Positions 7,872-14,336 of a stretch of 28,490 nt of DNA are shown in pieces. The position numbers were made by a program, and so were the translations under genes. The notes under the pieces were generated by a model that worked only from the letters and a program-made list of their open reading frames with translations, did not search any database and was not told the DNA's origin. This DNA is from a virus, in IMG/VR virus record IMGVR_UViG_3300018414_000180, positions 1-28,490 of that record, one strand, 5' to 3'. Each line of letters starts with the position of its first letter. Within the stretch, counting starts at the first letter, position 1.

Positions 7872-8228
7872 TCAGGCGAACTTGGCGGAGCGCGTGTTGA
7901 TGATGCCCAGGTAAAGCACCATTGCATCGGCCTGCATCTTCAGCAGTCGCTGCTCGTCCTCAGGCAGGCCGGCAAACAGCGGAGTGCGCAGGAACGCCTC
8001 CAACTTCTTGATCCGGTCCGCCAGTTGCTCCTGCTCGGCAATCACACGCTGCTGGTGCGGCGCCAGGTGACCGACATGCCCCATGGGCACATATGCCGCT
8101 TCAAATACGTCTTTCGGACTCCAGCTGGCGTAACCGTCCTGATACTGCACTGCATAGCCTTCACGACCATCGGCGTGCGCTTGCGGCCATGCCGTGACTT
8201 GTTTGGTGCCAACGTAGCTCTGGGTCAT
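7872..8228 (-). CDS. Small conserved phage protein with crAss001_48-like C-terminus
   Basis: The 118-residue protein starts MTQSYVGTKQVTAWPQ and has a segment GYAVQYQDGYASWSPKDVFE. This is the short domain that often precedes the C-terminal helical motif seen here: QRVIAEQEQLADRIKKLEAF, then DEQRLLKMQADAMVLYLGII. The helical motif matches what is annotated as the crAss001_48-related family, whose function is unknown. The start overlaps the stop of the Acb2-like gene (ATGA), so the two are probably co-translated. The two small proteins may be co-inherited accessory (anti-host) genes within the lysis region. I chose this ATG over an upstream frame extension to 8291, which only shadows the neighbour. 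Confidence 0.8.
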   Translation of the reverse strand: MTQSYVGTKQVTAWPQAHADGREGYAVQYQDGYASWSPKDVFEAAYVPMGHVGHLAPHQQRVIAEQEQLADRIKKLEAFLRTPLFAGLPEDEQRLLKMQADAMVLYLGIINTRSAKFA

Positions 8229-8476
8229 TTTGGCTGCTCCAGCGATGCAGCGAACGGGTCGGCAGGCTTGGCAATGGAGCGCACAAACCACATGAAACCT
8301 TGTTGCAGGTTGGTCTTGGCCAGGGCCAGCAACCGTGGGTCGACGCCTTGAATCTGGCCGATCTGCTGGAACAGCTGGCCGGCGTCAGTCTCCAGGGCCT
8401 TGATCGAGTTCATGCCGTCGATTTCGGCCTGGCTCAAATCGCGGTAGCCGGTGATTTTCTTGTGCTGGTTGTCCAT
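8225..8476 (-). CDS. acb2: Acb2/Tad1-like anti-CBASS (cyclic nucleotide sponge) protein
   Basis: The 83-residue protein reads MDNQHKKITGYRDLSQAEID, then a variable helix, then LALAKTNLQQGFMWFVRSIA and KPADPF. The N-terminal NQHKKI.GYRDLS..EI block and the C-terminal TNLQQGFM..VR..A.P block are the conserved ends of the Acb2/Tad1 domain family. Acb2 of Pseudomonas phages forms hexamers that bind cyclic dinucleotides and trinucleotides made by CBASS cyclases, which stops activation of the CBASS effector. GGAG lies 7 bases before the ATG. It sits between endolysin and spanins, an accessory position within late genes. Nucleotide specificity cannot be read from the sequence. The family call is from memory of the conserved blocks. 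Confidence 0.82.
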   Translation of the reverse strand: MDNQHKKITGYRDLSQAEIDGMNSIKALETDAGQLFQQIGQIQGVDPRLLALAKTNLQQGFMWFVRSIAKPADPFAASLEQPK

Positions 8477-8502
8477 GGTGGTGCTCCGGGGTTGGGGATT
8501 GG

Positions 8503-9018
8503 TTACTGGGCTGCCTTGCACTTGGCGTTGCGCTCAAGCTGGCGTGTCCAGACGCCCGGGCAGCGCCGGTTGCCTGGGGTTGAACAGTCGTAGCCGGCGG
8601 CGAAGCGGTACAGCAGCAGCGCCTCGCACGCGCCGACGTAGTTGCCTTCCAGCAGGTAGCGCCGCGGTGACCCTTTGCGCCAGGTGCCCATGCCGTACTG
8701 GCCGACAAAGTCCATGTAGAGATCGAACTCTTCCTGATACAGGCGGACGCCCGGCAGGCTGGCGGCGAACTCCTTTTCCGCCTGGCTGTTCAGGTTGCGG
8801 GCCAGGATCTCGGCCCGGGGCCGGGTGATCGTGTCGCCCATGCGGACCGGGGTGCCGTCTTCCCAGCGCGTCGAGCCGTAGCCCAGGGTGGGGACGTCGC
8901 CCTTTGTGGGGATGATCGCGTGATCAGTGAACCCCTCGCTGACCTTCCAGGCTCCGAAGCCGGCAGCGCTCATGCTCAGCAGGCCCACGGCAATGCGCTG
9001 GCGCAGTTGCGGGCTCAT
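8503..9018 (-). CDS. Endolysin, GH24-type lysozyme with SAR-like N-terminus
   Basis: The 171-residue protein begins MSPQLRQRIAVGLLSMSAAG and FGAWKVSEGFTD. This weakly hydrophobic, Ala/Gly/Ser-rich N-terminus resembles a signal-anchor-release domain that exports the enzyme in a tethered form. The candidate catalytic glutamate is E29 (SEGF), with D41 (GDVPT) and T50 (GYGST) in the order expected for phage lysozymes. The C-terminal part contains FDLYMDFVGQYGMGTW and cysteines in YDCSTPGNRRCPGVW, as in related Pseudomonas phage lysozymes. It cleaves peptidoglycan glycan strands. The start overlaps the holin stop (ATGA). The frame extends upstream to 9171, but that part shadows the holin. Confidence 0.88.
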   Translation of the reverse strand: MSPQLRQRIAVGLLSMSAAGFGAWKVSEGFTDHAIIPTKGDVPTLGYGSTRWEDGTPVRMGDTITRPRAEILARNLNSQAEKEFAASLPGVRLYQEEFDLYMDFVGQYGMGTWRKGSPRRYLLEGNYVGACEALLLYRFAAGYDCSTPGNRRCPGVWTRQLERNAKCKAAQ

Positions 9019-9266
9019 CGCTGGCACTGCTCGCGCAGGGCTTCGATTCGGGCGGCGCTCTCGGCGCTTTCCCGGCGATCCTTGCGCACCTGGAAGTAGA
9101 GATTGATCAGCAGGCCCAGCACGGCAACCACCACGCCAGAAATGCCGATCCAATTGACCTGGGATATCCAACCGATGAAGCCGGCAGCACCGCCGGCGAT
9201 CATGCCCTTGTTTGCGAAGGACGCACCCACCACCTCGACGATCCCTTCTGGTGCAGGGTTGGGCAT
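9015..9266 (-). CDS. Holin, two transmembrane segments
   Basis: The 83-residue protein begins MPNPAPEGIVEVVGASFANK. It has two hydrophobic stretches (about residues 21-37 and 39-58, the second IGISGVVVAVLGLLINLYF) and a strongly charged C-terminus (RKDRRESAESAARIEALREQ). This is the layout of a class II holin with a cytoplasmic C-terminal tail. It forms the membrane lesion that triggers lysis and allows the endolysin to act. I chose the ATG at 9266 because AGGAG is 7 bases upstream. It is the first gene after the tandem terminators, so it heads the late operon and should depend on antitermination. Confidence 0.85.
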   Translation of the reverse strand: MPNPAPEGIVEVVGASFANKGMIAGGAAGFIGWISQVNWIGISGVVVAVLGLLINLYFQVRKDRRESAESAARIEALREQCQR

Positions 9267-9308
9267 TTGTGAACTCCTGGCTGGGGCTTTCATGGGGCCT
9301 CCAGAAAC

Positions 9309-9335
9309 GAAAAAGCCCCGCACGATGGCAGGGCT
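9309..9335 (-). terminator. Intrinsic terminator ahead of the lysis genes (second of two)
   Basis: On the minus strand an 8-bp stem (AGCCCTGC / GCGGGGCT with one G-U pair) closes a 6-base loop and is followed by TTTTT. It lies between the GvpU-like gene and the holin, so transcription from the early operon would stop here unless antiterminated. Confidence 0.8.
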
Positions 9336-9354
9336 CAGGATTGAAATTTGGGCA

Positions 9355-9379
9355 ACAAAAAACCCGCTCTAGGCGGGTT
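9355..9379 (-). terminator. Intrinsic terminator ahead of the lysis genes (first of two)
   Basis: A 7-bp perfect stem (AACCCGC / GCGGGTT) with a 5-base loop is followed on the minus strand by a T tract. It lies 20 bases before the second terminator. The tandem arrangement downstream of 9441-9911 and upstream of the holin looks like the block that a Q-type protein overcomes in lambda-like phages. Confidence 0.8.
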
Positions 9380-9440
9380 TCTGGGTTTCGGGTGCGACTT
9401 CACACCTTGGAGAAATCATGCCGAAACCCGCACATCGGTG

Positions 9441-9911
9441 TCAAGAGCTCCCAAACCGGCCCAGATTAAAGCCAGATACAGCTGAGATTTTCCCTCGCCA
9501 CAACATACCCTCACCCGGCAGCGGCCTCTGGCCTGGAGCGTAGACCTGCGCATCCTTGAGATGGATGTAACTAAGCGGAATCCGTGAATCCTCCTCTTCC
9601 GGCAGAGGCTCGCCATAACTTGCAATCAATTCACGTAGTTTCTCTGCGCTTTCACCAGCCCATGGCCCGGCGAAACTCTCGGCGTATGCTGCGAAATACT
9701 TCTGATGAGATATCAACGTACCACTGATAACTCCTGAGGGCGTGTGAAGGGTAATACCGAACTCGATACCCATTGAGTTGGCCCACGAAGCCAACAGTTG
9801 AAGGAACCAGTCAGTCCCCCTCCCCCTCCAGTTCCTCTCGATGTCTATTTGCGCATCCAAAAGGCCCTGAAGGTCGAGTGGCTTATCGTCTTTCTGAACG
9901 TCACTTTCCAT
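9441..9911 (-). CDS. GvpU-like protein of unknown role in phage
   Basis: The 156-residue protein begins MESDVQKDDKPLDLQGLLDA. It contains TDWFLQLLASWANSMGIEFG, then ITLHTPSGVISGTLISHQKY, then IHLKDAQVYAPGQRPLPGEG and MLWRGKISAVSGFNLGRFG. The beta-rich core ITL...VISGTLISH..YF resembles the family annotated as gas vesicle accessory protein GvpU, which is spread in pseudomonads without gas vesicles. No other gas vesicle gene is here. It stands alone between the Q-position gene and two terminators. GGAA about 8 bases upstream supports the ATG at 9911. The function is unknown; the name reflects weak sequence resemblance only. Confidence 0.65.
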   Translation of the reverse strand: MESDVQKDDKPLDLQGLLDAQIDIERNWRGRGTDWFLQLLASWANSMGIEFGITLHTPSGVISGTLISHQKYFAAYAESFAGPWAGESAEKLRELIASYGEPLPEEEDSRIPLSYIHLKDAQVYAPGQRPLPGEGMLWRGKISAVSGFNLGRFGSS

Positions 9912-9971
9912 GTTGCATTCCCGACTTGTTGGTGAGCGAGCAGCATATCGCAAGAAAAAGGTGAGGTGATA

Positions 9972-10601
9972 TCAAGCAGCCTCCCGTTCCTCCCCCAGCA
10001 CGCGCCCCACCGGACGCAGGCACAGCCGATCGATCTCGCCGGCCTGGTCGAACATCAGTTGCACCAGCCAACCCCAGTTGCGGGTCCAGTTGCGGCTGTC
10101 CAGCTCGACGCCATGGTGGTCAGCCAGCCAGCCGCGGAATACCCACGGGTTTTCCATCGGGTCGGGGTTGGCGCCCATGCCGCCCTGCACCATGTGCCGG
10201 TATCGCACCAGAACGCCCCGGGCGACGTAGTACTCACGGCTGTAGTCCAGGCACCGACGCTTCTCGCCCCGCTCACGTAGCGCCAGATCAACACCGCCGG
10301 CCAGCAGCCCATGGGCGGCCTCTTCCCACGCATTCGACTGTTCGGTGGTGATAACCGGGGCATACAGGTGGTGCCCGAAGGCCTGGTACTCCAGCGGCAG
10401 GCTGGCTATGGCGTTCTGCACCCGGCCTGCTATCGCCATGTGGGCGCACCTGCCCAGGTTCTCCCAGCGTTCGGGCCGTGTTTCATTCGCCACGTAGCCG
10501 CGCTTCCCCAGCTTTGCCCCCTCCAGGCCGTGGTGCATGACGCTGTCCCAAGGCGTGTAGTAGCAATCGTGCCAGGCCATCCGTGCGCTGGTCAGTTTCA
10601 T
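9972..10601 (-). CDS. Unknown protein in the position of late antiterminator Q
   Basis: The 209-residue protein starts MKLTSARMAWHDCYYTPWDS and continues VMHHGLEGAKLGKRGYVANE. It has a conserved-looking block REYYVARGVLVRYRHMVQGG and a Trp-rich segment (ENPWVFRGWLADHHG, NWTRNWGWLVQLMFDQAGEI). I do not recognise the classical Q family motifs or cysteine fingers. The place is suggestive: it is the last gene of the replication operon, after rusA and two genes before the lysis cassette, where lambda-like phages carry Q or another late regulator. I used the ATG at 10601 with AAGGGG 5 bases upstream; a GTG two codons earlier is possible. A late-regulator role is inference from position. Confidence 0.7.
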   Translation of the reverse strand: MKLTSARMAWHDCYYTPWDSVMHHGLEGAKLGKRGYVANETRPERWENLGRCAHMAIAGRVQNAIASLPLEYQAFGHHLYAPVITTEQSNAWEEAAHGLLAGGVDLALRERGEKRRCLDYSREYYVARGVLVRYRHMVQGGMGANPDPMENPWVFRGWLADHHGVELDSRNWTRNWGWLVQLMFDQAGEIDRLCLRPVGRVLGEEREAA

Positions 10602-10632
10602 GGCCACCCCTTACCGCGTAGTTTTGCGTAGT

Positions 10633-11076
10633 TCACGATGGCAGGCCCTCCAGCGGCACCACACGGACCAGAACGCCCGGGGTTTCGGCAAAGCGCTTGC
10701 TCATGGAGACGTTGACGACCTGGACGTCATCGCGGAAGACGATCCCGTTGATCCCGTCGCAGATGGCCTTGAGCACGTTGTCGGCGTCGGGTTTCTTTGT
10801 CGGCATGACCTGGCCGGCCAGCGCCTGGGCGGTTTTCTTCTTCGACCAGGACTGCGCGATGCCCACGGCGATTTTCAGTTCCACCAGCACTGGGCCGGTG
10901 ATCAGCTCGCGGCCCTGCATGGCCTGCTCCGCAGCTACGGCAATCAGCGATTCGTAGTTTGCGGTCTTCTGCGGCGTGAACATGCGGGCATGACCGTGGA
11001 TGGTGGTAACCCTGGGCCTGCCCTTCCCCACTGCTTCCCCGGGCACAACGAACGTAACGGGTTTGTGATCAGTCAT
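10633..11076 (-). CDS. rusA: RusA-like Holliday junction resolvase
   Basis: The 147-residue protein starts MTDHKPVTFVVPGEAVGKGR and PRV, the beta-strand-plus-GKGRPR start of the RusA family. The catalytic aspartate cluster is seen in KKPDADNVLKAICDGINGIV followed by FRDDVQV, with three conserved acidic positions (D-x-D-N and D-D). RusA cuts four-way junctions during phage recombination and replication, clearing DNA before packaging. The start lies inside the end of the 54-residue ORF at 11069-11233 (overlap of 8 bases). The frame is open further upstream but that part has no family similarity. Confidence 0.92.
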   Translation of the reverse strand: MTDHKPVTFVVPGEAVGKGRPRVTTIHGHARMFTPQKTANYESLIAVAAEQAMQGRELITGPVLVELKIAVGIAQSWSKKKTAQALAGQVMPTKKPDADNVLKAICDGINGIVFRDDVQVVNVSMSKRFAETPGVLVRVVPLEGLPS

Positions 11077-11233
11077 TTGCGGCCACCTTGCCCATGGCAT
11101 CGAGCTCGTCGAGCAGGCGACGAATCTCTGCCTGAAGCGCACCGGCCTTATCGAGGTGCGGTTGCGCCAAAGCAATTTCACGCAATGCCTCGTCGTGCAT
11201 AGCGTCCAAGCGATCCCAAAATTGTTCAGACAT
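11069..11233 (-). CDS. Small hypothetical protein, coupled to rusA
   Basis: A 54-residue frame begins MSEQFWDRLDAMHDEALREI and ends in a helical stretch LQAEIRRLLDELDAMGKV. GGAATG precedes the ATG within the end of the P-like gene, which it overlaps by 8 bases. Its end overlaps the rusA start. The tight overlaps on both sides and good codon use support a real gene that fills an otherwise empty stretch. It is probably a small alpha-helical protein; I do not recognise its family. Confidence 0.65.
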   Translation of the reverse strand: MSEQFWDRLDAMHDEALREIALAQPHLDKAGALQAEIRRLLDELDAMGKVAAND

Positions 11234-11978
11234 GGTCATTCCTCCGAATGCCGAGCTTGGCCAGCAGCATGGCGCGGCAGGCCTTGGGGTCCTTGGGGAT
11301 CTCCAGAATCTCGATGATGCGGTCAGCCTCGGCCCGGGATTGCTCCAGCTGGACCTGTTCGCGTGGTCGCATGCTGTCGTGTGTGATGCCCTTTGCGATT
11401 CGCCCTTCCAGGGGCTGGCCGGTCTGGGCGCGGCGCATGACGATGGCGTAATTGCGTTCGAAGCGCTGGAACAGGGCCTTGTCGCCGTGATCCGCGGTAC
11501 TCAAGTCAAACTTGCTGGTGGCTTCGGCGGCGACTTCAACGGCCTTGTGGGTGTACGTGCCGCGCAGGGCTTCGTCCCAGGCCTGGGCCGTACTCGGCAA
11601 GCCTTTGACCTGTTGGCACATTTCCCGGAAGACGTTCGCAGGCGGCGGCCAATCGAACTCTGCGCCCTTCTCTGCCAGGGTGTTCAAGCCGTTGGCGAGC
11701 TGCGCACCAGTGATCCCCCTCAGGACCTTTGACCAGGTGTGGTCAGGATCTGCGATCACGCCAAAGCTCGACGTCCAGCGGTGCCCGTAGAACTCAGCCA
11801 TCTTGATCCAGAGCTTGTCCATCAGCGCCTGCGGCAGCTTCTCGCTCTGCGATTGCGGCGCGGACACGGTCTGGAGCAGAGAGGGGGCCCGGTTTAGCAG
11901 GTCGTTGGTGGCCACCCTGGGCACCACGGCCCGGATTGCCTTGGGAATTTCCCGGTGTTCCAGGTTGTTGGGTTGCAT
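11226..11978 (-). CDS. Replication protein P-like helicase loader
   Basis: The 250-residue protein has the core of the lambda P family: LMDKLWIKMAEFYGHRWTSS, then FGVIADPDHTWSKVLRGITG, then AQLANGLNTLAEKGAEFDWP and PPANVFREMC. P proteins bring the host replicative helicase DnaB to the phage origin. The N-terminal 50 residues are variable. GGGAG 8 bases before the ATG at 11978 supports this start, even though it lies 185 bases inside the preceding O-like gene. The C-terminal part (EQVQLEQSRAEADRIIEILE) is helical and charged. Confidence 0.88.
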   Translation of the reverse strand: MQPNNLEHREIPKAIRAVVPRVATNDLLNRAPSLLQTVSAPQSQSEKLPQALMDKLWIKMAEFYGHRWTSSFGVIADPDHTWSKVLRGITGAQLANGLNTLAEKGAEFDWPPPANVFREMCQQVKGLPSTAQAWDEALRGTYTHKAVEVAAEATSKFDLSTADHGDKALFQRFERNYAIVMRRAQTGQPLEGRIAKGITHDSMRPREQVQLEQSRAEADRIIEILEIPKDPKACRAMLLAKLGIRRNDHV

Positions 11979-12699
11979 TGGCGTTTCTCCCGCTTGCTTG
12001 GTCGCTGCGCATACCGCGCTTCAGGTGCTGGGCGAGCGCGTGCTCCCACTTGGCCTGGGTTCGGTGATCGTCTGGGGAAGCGATCCAGAAGGATTTGAAT
12101 TCGAGGAAGTGGTCTTGATCGAAGACCTGGCCCGAAAGGCCGTTGAGGGTCAGCACCGCGGCGAATGACTTCGCGTCGGGCTCCCAGTGTTCGTGCATTG
12201 CGAACTTGCAGCGCGAGTCCGGAAAGTCCTCGCGCGGTGGTGGTGGTGTTTCTTTATCTACTCTTCTCTTATCTAATCTGTCGTGACTTCCCGTGACCTT
12301 GCGTGACTCGTCGTGACCATCTTCTTTTTCCTGGGCCGCTTTCTGGCGCTCGCGCTGTTCCCTTTTACGCTGGGCAGCTGATTTGGCGCCGCTTTCGGAG
12401 CTTCCAATGTCTTCGCGCTTGGGCTGTCGTTTGCTCCAGCCAGTGACGTAGTCGCCATCAAGAACACGGCCCTGCATGGCTTCGAAAACCGATTCGACCT
12501 GTTCGTCTGTCACGTCCAAAGCTGACGCAATGTCCTCTTTCGTGACTGTCACGTGACCGCGCGTGACATTTCGTGACGCATCAACGAGCAGGTGCACATA
12601 CATGGCCTGAACCAGGGCAATTGGCTGCGCCGATACGCGGGCGATAGTTCGCCATTTGGGGTCGTTGGGCATGTCGTGCCAGAGCCTGAGCCAATCCAT
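11794..12699 (-). CDS. O-like replication protein with DnaT-type ssDNA-binding domain
   Basis: The 301-residue protein begins MDWLRLWHDMPNDPKWRTIA, a common start of phage replication initiators with an N-terminal winged helix (about residues 1-95, including VTKEDIASALDVTDEQVESV). A basic, charged linker (KRKREQRERQKAAQEKE region) leads to a DnaT-like domain containing FAMHEHWEPDAKSFAAVLTL and DHFLEFKSFWIASPDDHRTQ, then KWEHALAQHLKR. The C-terminus is low-complexity and disordered. It pairs with the P-like gene and may recognise an origin inside its own coding sequence, as lambda O does. The ATG at 12699 follows the cII stop by 2 bases; an in-frame ATG lies four codons upstream. Confidence 0.85.
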   Translation of the reverse strand: MDWLRLWHDMPNDPKWRTIARVSAQPIALVQAMYVHLLVDASRNVTRGHVTVTKEDIASALDVTDEQVESVFEAMQGRVLDGDYVTGWSKRQPKREDIGSSESGAKSAAQRKREQRERQKAAQEKEDGHDESRKVTGSHDRLDKRRVDKETPPPPREDFPDSRCKFAMHEHWEPDAKSFAAVLTLNGLSGQVFDQDHFLEFKSFWIASPDDHRTQAKWEHALAQHLKRGMRSDQASGRNANATQQPGTPGNSQGNPGRGAQGGHQRPAKPGPLSAPDRVRAAIAEREAAAGADGQALDQDG

Positions 12700-12701
12700 G
12701 G

Positions 12702-13010
12702 TCAGTCCCATTCCAACTGGTGAACGCCTTCGATCTGCTCCATATGCAGCTTGGCCATATGCAGATAGGCGGCGATATCGCGCTCACGAAAGCAGCGGGC
12801 ATCAGTCGGCACCACCTTCAGATCCAGGACGGCCAGGATCTGCGTGAACTGCTCAAACCTTTCAGGCTTCATCCGGCTAATCGTTGCTTCATCGCAACCG
12901 ACCGCATGCGCCACAGGGGCATTTCCTACAGACGCAAGGCGCTGCATGAGAACCGAGTAGTTCTTGCGGGCCCTTGCGTCCTGCTCGGGGCTTAATTTGG
13001 TCGTGCTCAT
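12702..13010 (-). CDS. cII: CII-like transcriptional activator
   Basis: The 102-residue protein carries the CII family helix-turn-helix: NYSVLMQRLASVGNAPVAHA followed by VGCDEATISRMKPERFEQFT and QILAVLDLKVVP. In lambda-like phages CII activates the repressor-establishment promoter and the integrase promoter, and so favours lysogeny. It lies directly after cro (2-base gap) and before the O-like gene, exactly as in lambda. The C-terminal segment (HMAKLHMEQIEGVHQLEWD) is longer than the core family and may carry the oligomerisation helix. Confidence 0.85.
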   Translation of the reverse strand: MSTTKLSPEQDARARKNYSVLMQRLASVGNAPVAHAVGCDEATISRMKPERFEQFTQILAVLDLKVVPTDARCFRERDIAAYLHMAKLHMEQIEGVHQLEWD

Positions 13011-13012
13011 GG

Positions 13013-13273
13013 TCAGGCCGCCACTTCAGCAGAGCCTTTGAAGCGCTCCGGGTAGAGGATGTGGATTTCGGTCAATTCCTTCTGGTCGCCGGCAAGTTCG
13101 GTGTTAAACACCCGGCAAAGGCTCTCGGCGAGCGAAACAGAGGCGCGCTGCTCTCCTCGCTCAATCCGAGAAAGGTTGCCGGTATCGACCTGGCCACCGA
13201 GCTGCGCAAGGCGTGCAGACACGTCCTTGAGCGTCCACCGGCGCTGTGTACGAGCAAGTTTTAAGGGAGTCAT
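13013..13273 (-). CDS. cro: Cro-like repressor (XRE family)
   Basis: The 86-residue protein is a single helix-turn-helix domain: PLKLARTQRRWTLKDVSARL and then QVDTGNLSRIERGEQRASVS. The recognition region DTGNLSRIERG is nearly identical to DTGNLSRLERG of the divergent CI repressor, so both should bind the same operators. It is the first gene of the minus-strand early operon and faces the operator cluster at 13306-13369. AGGG stands 8 bases before the ATG. It has no cleavage or dimerisation domain, which fits Cro rather than CI. Confidence 0.87.
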   Translation of the reverse strand: MTPLKLARTQRRWTLKDVSARLAQLGGQVDTGNLSRIERGEQRASVSLAESLCRVFNTELAGDQKELTEIHILYPERFKGSAEVAA

Positions 13274-13303
13274 GGCATTGGCCCTGAGTGAATGTCAAAA
13301 AAT

Positions 13304-13332
13304 ATTCTGCGCATAGCGCAGATTTAAAGCAA
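13304..13332 (-). promoter_or_regulatory. Candidate pR promoter for cro
   Basis: On the minus strand TTGCTT (13332-13327) and CAGAAT (13309-13304) are separated by 17 bases and flank the perfect operator at 13306-13322. The hexamers are only moderate matches to the sigma70 consensus. Position in front of cro and overlap with an operator support the call. Confidence 0.4.
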
Positions 13333-13369
13333 ACAAAATCTGCGCGTGACGCTTTGCGTGCCACGCAGT
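13306..13369. promoter_or_regulatory. Right operator region (OR-like), three repressor sites
   Basis: Three 17-bp sites share the pattern TCTGCGCNNNRCGCAGA. They are 13306-13322 (a perfect palindrome, spacer ATA), 13339-13355 (left half perfect, right half degenerate) and 13353-13369 (two mismatches, touching the second site). They fill the space between the divergent cro and cI starts. Site strength decreases from the cro side to the cI side, which would let bound repressor shut off cro first. Confidence 0.85.
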
Positions 13370-13389
13370 AAGTAATGAGAATTGCGCTC

Positions 13390-14025
13390 ATGGAAATTGG
13401 ACAGAGCATCAGAAAAGCGCGGAAAGCCAAAGGCTGGACGCTGGAAGAACTTGCGCACCAGGTCGGGTCTGACACTGGCAACTTGTCGCGCCTGGAGCGC
13501 GGCCTGCAGGGCGCAAGCCATGAAATGCTCAACAAGATCGTAAAGATTCTGGGCATTTCCTTTGAGCTGCCTCAGGACCCGGCCCTGGCCAACGTATCCA
13601 TGGCGCTGCAACCAGTGCGCGCAGAGAAGTCCTACCCATTGATCAGTTGGGTAGTAGCAGGAAACTGGGCAGAGTCCCCAGATTTGTATCAACCTGGAGA
13701 TGCTGAGGCGTGGTTGCCATCTACTGAAAACGCCGGAGAGAAAGGCTTTTGGTTGACCGTTCGCGGCGACTCGATGACCTGCACAGGCAATCCCTCTTTC
13801 CCCGAGGGCTCTAAAATCTTGGTCAAACCGGAGTCCGATTTGATCAGCGGCAAATATTACGTCGTGAAACTGCTAGACAGCGGCGAACAGACGTTCAAGC
13901 AGTACATTGAGGACGCTGGACACAGGTATCTCAAGCCCTTGAACCCGAACTACAGGACGATTGAAATCAACGGAGGCTGTCACTTTATAGGCCGTGTGAT
14001 CGATACAAAAATGACTGGGCTTTAA
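13390..14025 (+). CDS. cI: CI-like lysogeny repressor (LexA/S24 family)
   Basis: The 211-residue repressor has an N-terminal helix-turn-helix (MEIGQSIRKARKAKGWTLEE, with recognition region DTGNLSRLERG at 28-38). Its C-terminal S24 peptidase-like domain has the probable self-cleavage bond Ala90-Gly91 in SWVVAGNW, catalytic Ser128 in VRGDSM and Lys160 in GKYYVVKL. RecA-stimulated self-cleavage, and thus SOS induction, is expected from the family. I prefer the ATG at 13390 because the protein then begins like its relatives. An in-frame ATG at 13375 lies very close to the operators and would need a leaderless or very short-leader message. The next gene starts 2 bases after its stop. Confidence 0.9.
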   Translation: MEIGQSIRKARKAKGWTLEELAHQVGSDTGNLSRLERGLQGASHEMLNKIVKILGISFELPQDPALANVSMALQPVRAEKSYPLISWVVAGNWAESPDLYQPGDAEAWLPSTENAGEKGFWLTVRGDSMTCTGNPSFPEGSKILVKPESDLISGKYYVVKLLDSGEQTFKQYIEDAGHRYLKPLNPNYRTIEINGGCHFIGRVIDTKMTGL

Positions 14026-14027
14026 GA

Positions 14028-14336
14028 ATGGAATCTATTGGAAAACTGACGTCGAGCCTAAATCATCCCATCAAGCGGATAGGTTTCGTCGTACTCATTG
14101 TTGGCGTCTTGCTCGTGTTGATCGGAGCCATTCAAATAGGATCAGACCTCAGTAGCTATCGGTGGTTTGAGCGTTTCCTTGGTATCTGGTGGCAAGCGTT
14201 GAGTTTTGATCGGTACACATATCGCCGCTACCCGCTGGCCTGCATAGGGCCATATGTGTTCCTCGCTGGCTTGCTTTCCTCATACCTGTACGACAGATCT
14301 CTAGGCCGAGTGCTTGCCTGGATCCGCCACGGCTAA
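14028..14336 (+). CDS. Small membrane protein co-expressed with CI
   Basis: The 102-residue protein follows cI after 2 bases and is closed by a terminator 18 bases downstream, so it should be made in the lysogen. It has two hydrophobic segments, about residues 18-39 (IGFVVLIVGVLLVLIGAIQI) and 71-88 (LACIGPYVFLAGLLSSYLY), separated by a Trp/Tyr/Arg-rich loop (RWFERFLGIWWQALSFDRY). There is no signal peptide. I do not recognise a family. Co-expression with the repressor suggests a lysogenic-conversion role such as superinfection exclusion, which is inference. Confidence 0.75.
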   Translation: MESIGKLTSSLNHPIKRIGFVVLIVGVLLVLIGAIQIGSDLSSYRWFERFLGIWWQALSFDRYTYRRYPLACIGPYVFLAGLLSSYLYDRSLGRVLAWIRHG

